Assembly: GCF_002013915.1 (NCBI RefSeq)
Contig: NZ_MBTF01000039.1
Location: 248,001 to 312,000 of the forward strand
DNA from: Mucilaginibacter pedocola
GTDB taxonomy: Bacteria > Bacteroidota > Bacteroidia > Sphingobacteriales > Sphingobacteriaceae
Reading direction: 5' to 3'
Length of the DNA stretch: 64,000 bases
The notes beneath the pieces were generated by a model that saw nothing but the letters and a program-made list of their open reading frames with translations, was not told the origin of the DNA and ran no database searches. The position numbers and the translations under genes were made by a program. Below, piece after piece: positions 62,076 through 64,000 of the stretch (position 1 is its first letter; each line of letters starts with the position of its first letter).

Positions 62076-62599
62076 GCGCCTTGTTTTTGTTTAAATGTTT
62101 CCAGTACCCGGTCGTAACATATTTGCAGCCAGGCGGTGTAAAGTTCCGGCTGTTCTTTTAAAGCTACCGACAGTTTTTCCGGGTCTTGATAGCAGTGATC
62201 TGCGATCTCTGCGGGATCAGGCCGGGGGGCTTCGTCACTAAAACCGATCAGCACATGGTCATATTCGTATTCGGTCAGCCCATTAGGGAATTCATGGCGG
62301 TAAACGAAAGTGAATAATTCTTCCAATTCACAAGTTAGCCCTGTTTCTTCCATCAATCGCCGTTTACCGGCATCCAGAACATCTTCTCCCGGCCGCGGGT
62401 GGCCGCAGCAGGAATTGGTCCAAAGGCCGCCGGAATGGTATTTTTCCAATGCTCTTTGCTGTAACAGCAACTTCCCGGAACTGTTGAACACGAAGATGGA
62501 AAAAGCACGGTGTAACGCTCCCTTAAGATGGGCTTCCATCTTTTCCATTACTCCGATTCGTTGATCATCATGATCCACCAGCATCACTTCTTCTATCAA
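62072..62599 (-). CDS. idi: Isopentenyl-diphosphate delta-isomerase, type I
   Basis: 175 residues, Nudix fold. Active-site Cys in TNSCCGHPRPGE, Nudix helix KRRLMEETGLTCEL, active-site Glu in LTEYEYDHVLIG. Interconverts IPP and DMAPP, feeding the carotenoid route. Overlaps the preceding gene by 4 nt. Confidence 0.93.
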   Translation of the reverse strand: MIEEVMLVDHDDQRIGVMEKMEAHLKGALHRAFSIFVFNSSGKLLLQQRALEKYHSGGLWTNSCCGHPRPGEDVLDAGKRRLMEETGLTCELEELFTFVYRHEFPNGLTEYEYDHVLIGFSDEAPRPDPAEIADHCYQDPEKLSVALKEQPELYTAWLQICYDRVLETFKQKQGA

Positions 62600-63096
62600 T
62601 TGCTTAGCCCTTTCAATTCCGCAGCTGTAAGATTTGCAGAGGTCTTTAAATAGTTAACGATCATGGTTTTCAATTCGGTATCAGGGGTTACCTGAAGGTG
62701 TTCTAATAAGAACCTCCGGTCCATACCAGTGGCTGCCCGATAATTTAAGAAAGCCGGTAGGTTGCTTTGGATAGAGAACCGGATGAACCGCATTTCTAAG
62801 TTAGCCGTATCCTTGCTGATCGCGTGTTCGATCCAGGCTTTTCCACGGCTGAAGCTTTCCAGTTTAACCATGGGATTTATACTATATTTAGCCTGCACCA
62901 TTTCAACTGCGCCTTTATAACAATACAAGGAAGGCGTGGAATTGCTGTCGACATCTACTAATAAATTTTTAAGGATGCGTGCGTCGGTTGCCGAAATAGC
63001 CGCACGTTGGTATAGCTGGCGGACCTTTGAAATATCAGCCGGCTGGGACCACATCAACCCACTTAACAGGAAAACTGAAAATAAGATCAATTTCAT
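62596..63096 (-). CDS. Hypothetical exported protein in carotenoid operon
   Basis: 166 residues from ATG 63096, which overlaps the crtB stop (ATGA); a longer frame reaching 63141 would intrude into crtB. Signal peptide MKLILFSVFLLSGLMWSQ. The remainder is helical with no domain known to me: SKVRQLYQRAAISATDARIL, LEMRFIRFSIQSNLPAFLNY. Similar small genes stand between crtB and idi in other Sphingobacteriaceae. Role unknown. Confidence 0.7.
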   Translation of the reverse strand: MKLILFSVFLLSGLMWSQPADISKVRQLYQRAAISATDARILKNLLVDVDSNSTPSLYCYKGAVEMVQAKYSINPMVKLESFSRGKAWIEHAISKDTANLEMRFIRFSIQSNLPAFLNYRAATGMDRRFLLEHLQVTPDTELKTMIVNYLKTSANLTAAELKGLSN

Positions 63097-63929
63097 AACA
63101 CATTCAAATTTATCCTCACCAGCGAATCTGCCATTAACCAAAGCTTGCGGCTGTTCGAAACACGTATCCTTGTGCTCATCAATTGGTCAGGCGGAAGGCA
63201 GGTGATCTTTTTAAAAAGTTTAAGATAATAAACATAGGCCAGGTACACGCCTTTGCGGCAGGAACGAGGCAATAGCTTTATCCCGCGTAAAGCATCCCTA
63301 AATTCGCCTTCAATATCTCTCTCGATCGCTTTTTTATCTAAGTCAGAGAACGAGGACATATTTACTCCGGGGAAATAGGTACGTCCCAGGCTGATATGGT
63401 CCGCCTTTAAGTCCCGCAGGAAATTAACTTTCTGGAAGGCAGAGCCCAGTTTCATTGCCGCTTCCCTTAACCGCCCGTAATCTTCAGGGTCACCGTTCGT
63501 GAAGACCTGAAGGCACATCAGCCCGACCACCTGCGCGGAGCCTAAAATGTATTCTTCGTATTTGTCCGGCGTATATACCTGTTCATCCAGGTCCATTTCC
63601 ATGCTTTTTAAGAACTGATCGATCAGTTCGTGAGGTATGCGGTACTGATTAACGACCATCTGAAAGGAATTCAATACTGGGTTGACGCTGATCCCGCGTT
63701 CGATCGCCAGAAAGCAATCCGCGCGCAGTTCCGACAATAACGTCTTTTTATCATAGTCGTGAAAACTATCGACGATCTCGTCAGCAAGCCGGACAAATCC
63801 ATATATCGCGTAGACAGGCTCGCGGATATCCTGACCCAGGAAATAGATCCCAAGTGAGAAGCTCGTGCTGTAGAGCCGGGTTGTTGCACGGCTGCAATGC
63901 GCTGATAATTTATCGAACCGTTCTTTCAT
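63093..63929 (-). CDS. crtB: Phytoene synthase
   Basis: 278 residues. Asp-rich motifs RLADEIVDSFHDYD and NFLRDLKADHISLGRTYFP bind the Mg-diphosphate; SFSLGIYFLG near the N-terminus matches squalene/phytoene synthases. The second motif is usually DxxxD (here DLKAD). Condenses two geranylgeranyl diphosphates to phytoene. The start overlaps the crtI stop by 4 nt. Confidence 0.92.
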   Translation of the reverse strand: MKERFDKLSAHCSRATTRLYSTSFSLGIYFLGQDIREPVYAIYGFVRLADEIVDSFHDYDKKTLLSELRADCFLAIERGISVNPVLNSFQMVVNQYRIPHELIDQFLKSMEMDLDEQVYTPDKYEEYILGSAQVVGLMCLQVFTNGDPEDYGRLREAAMKLGSAFQKVNFLRDLKADHISLGRTYFPGVNMSSFSDLDKKAIERDIEGEFRDALRGIKLLPRSCRKGVYLAYVYYLKLFKKITCLPPDQLMSTRIRVSNSRKLWLMADSLVRINLNVL

Positions 63930-64000
63930 TTCTTTTGCTTGAGGTATTTGATCAGTTGCCCGGCAGCGACTTTTCCAGAGATGATCGATGGCGGCACGCC
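63926..64000 (-). CDS. crtI: Phytoene desaturase, C-terminal end (partial)
   Basis: Only the last 24 codons are inside the window, ending ...GVPPSIISGKVAAGQLIKYL and KQKK. The GVPPSIISGK tail is that of CrtI-type desaturases (FAD-binding C-terminus), and the order crtI-crtB with ATGA overlap fits. The gene continues beyond 64000. Confidence 0.75.
   Translation of the reverse strand, partial: GVPPSIISGKVAAGQLIKYLKQKK

Noticed and set aside
1-64000. tRNA, rRNA, CRISPR arrays, intact IS elements, element attachment sites
   Set aside because: None was seen by eye: no regular repeat-spacer array, no transposase motifs, no convincing tRNA fold, no direct-repeat pair I could defend.

Overview
The window looks like chromosomal DNA of a Bacteroidota bacterium, most likely family Sphingobacteriaceae (Mucilaginibacter/Pedobacter type). 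The grounds are a Bacteroidetes-type conjugative operon (TraE-F-G-J-K-M), an RteC homologue, many LytTR and PAS signalling genes, GH97-like debris, a TAnnTTTG-type -7 element and a CrtYcd-type lycopene cyclase. No rRNA, tRNA, CRISPR array or intact transposase was seen. All names rest on reading motifs; no database search was run.

Layout. (1) 1-8.3 kb: cupin tail, Crp/Fnr regulator, MFS exporter, SDR, a damaged HxlR/AraC junction, a receiver plus ferritin-like (DUF892) pair, a cold-shock protein, an extra RpoD-type sigma factor and small unknown genes. (2) 8.3-11.7 kb: a broken DUF305 gene running under the tail of a VOC-fold gene, a second DUF892/receiver pair driven with a PAS-AraC regulator, and a truncated BLUF protein. 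(3) 11.9-15 kb: mobile-element accessory genes (small membrane protein, unknown, DUF932, SSB), then a GC-rich hairpin-dense stretch without a convincing gene. (4) 15-25.4 kb: PAS kinase, orphan ECF sigma, two outer-membrane proteins, LytTR regulator, coiled-coil protein, two histidine kinases, a LOV-HisKA protein without ATPase domain, and debris of a GH97 glycosidase and an HxlR regulator.

(5) 25.4-30.8 kb: a full-length LanB-type dehydratase, a convergent LytTR/LytS-type pair and a 60-residue Thr-rich, nearly Cys-free peptide gene; this is my best candidate for an undescribed system (a minimal RiPP locus without visible cyclase or transporter). (6) 30.8-38.1 kb: a CTn-type unknown gene, RteC, an AbiE-like toxin-antitoxin pair, an AT-rich frameshifted alpha/beta hydrolase and acyltransferase-3 debris. 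(7) 38.1-51 kb: a tightly coupled tra operon, running on into two proteins built from the same repeated module around an orphan DNA methyltransferase and closing with a clear terminator. No relaxase, coupling protein, TraN/TraO or integrase is present, so the element is partial or scattered.

(8) 51.8-55.8 kb: a MacB/FtsX-type permease and a decayed receiver gene. (9) 55.9-64 kb: one reverse-strand carotenoid operon (crtI end, crtB, unknown, idi, crtZ, crtY, folE, SDR, flavin reductase, FAD oxidoreductase, MpaB-type oxygenase, MarR) with mostly overlapping or abutting genes. Lycopene made by CrtB/CrtI would be cyclised and hydroxylated to zeaxanthin-type pigments; the folE-to-mpaB part probably serves cofactor supply or oxidative protection. 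Together with the BLUF and LOV genes, this suggests light or photo-oxidative stress is important to this organism.
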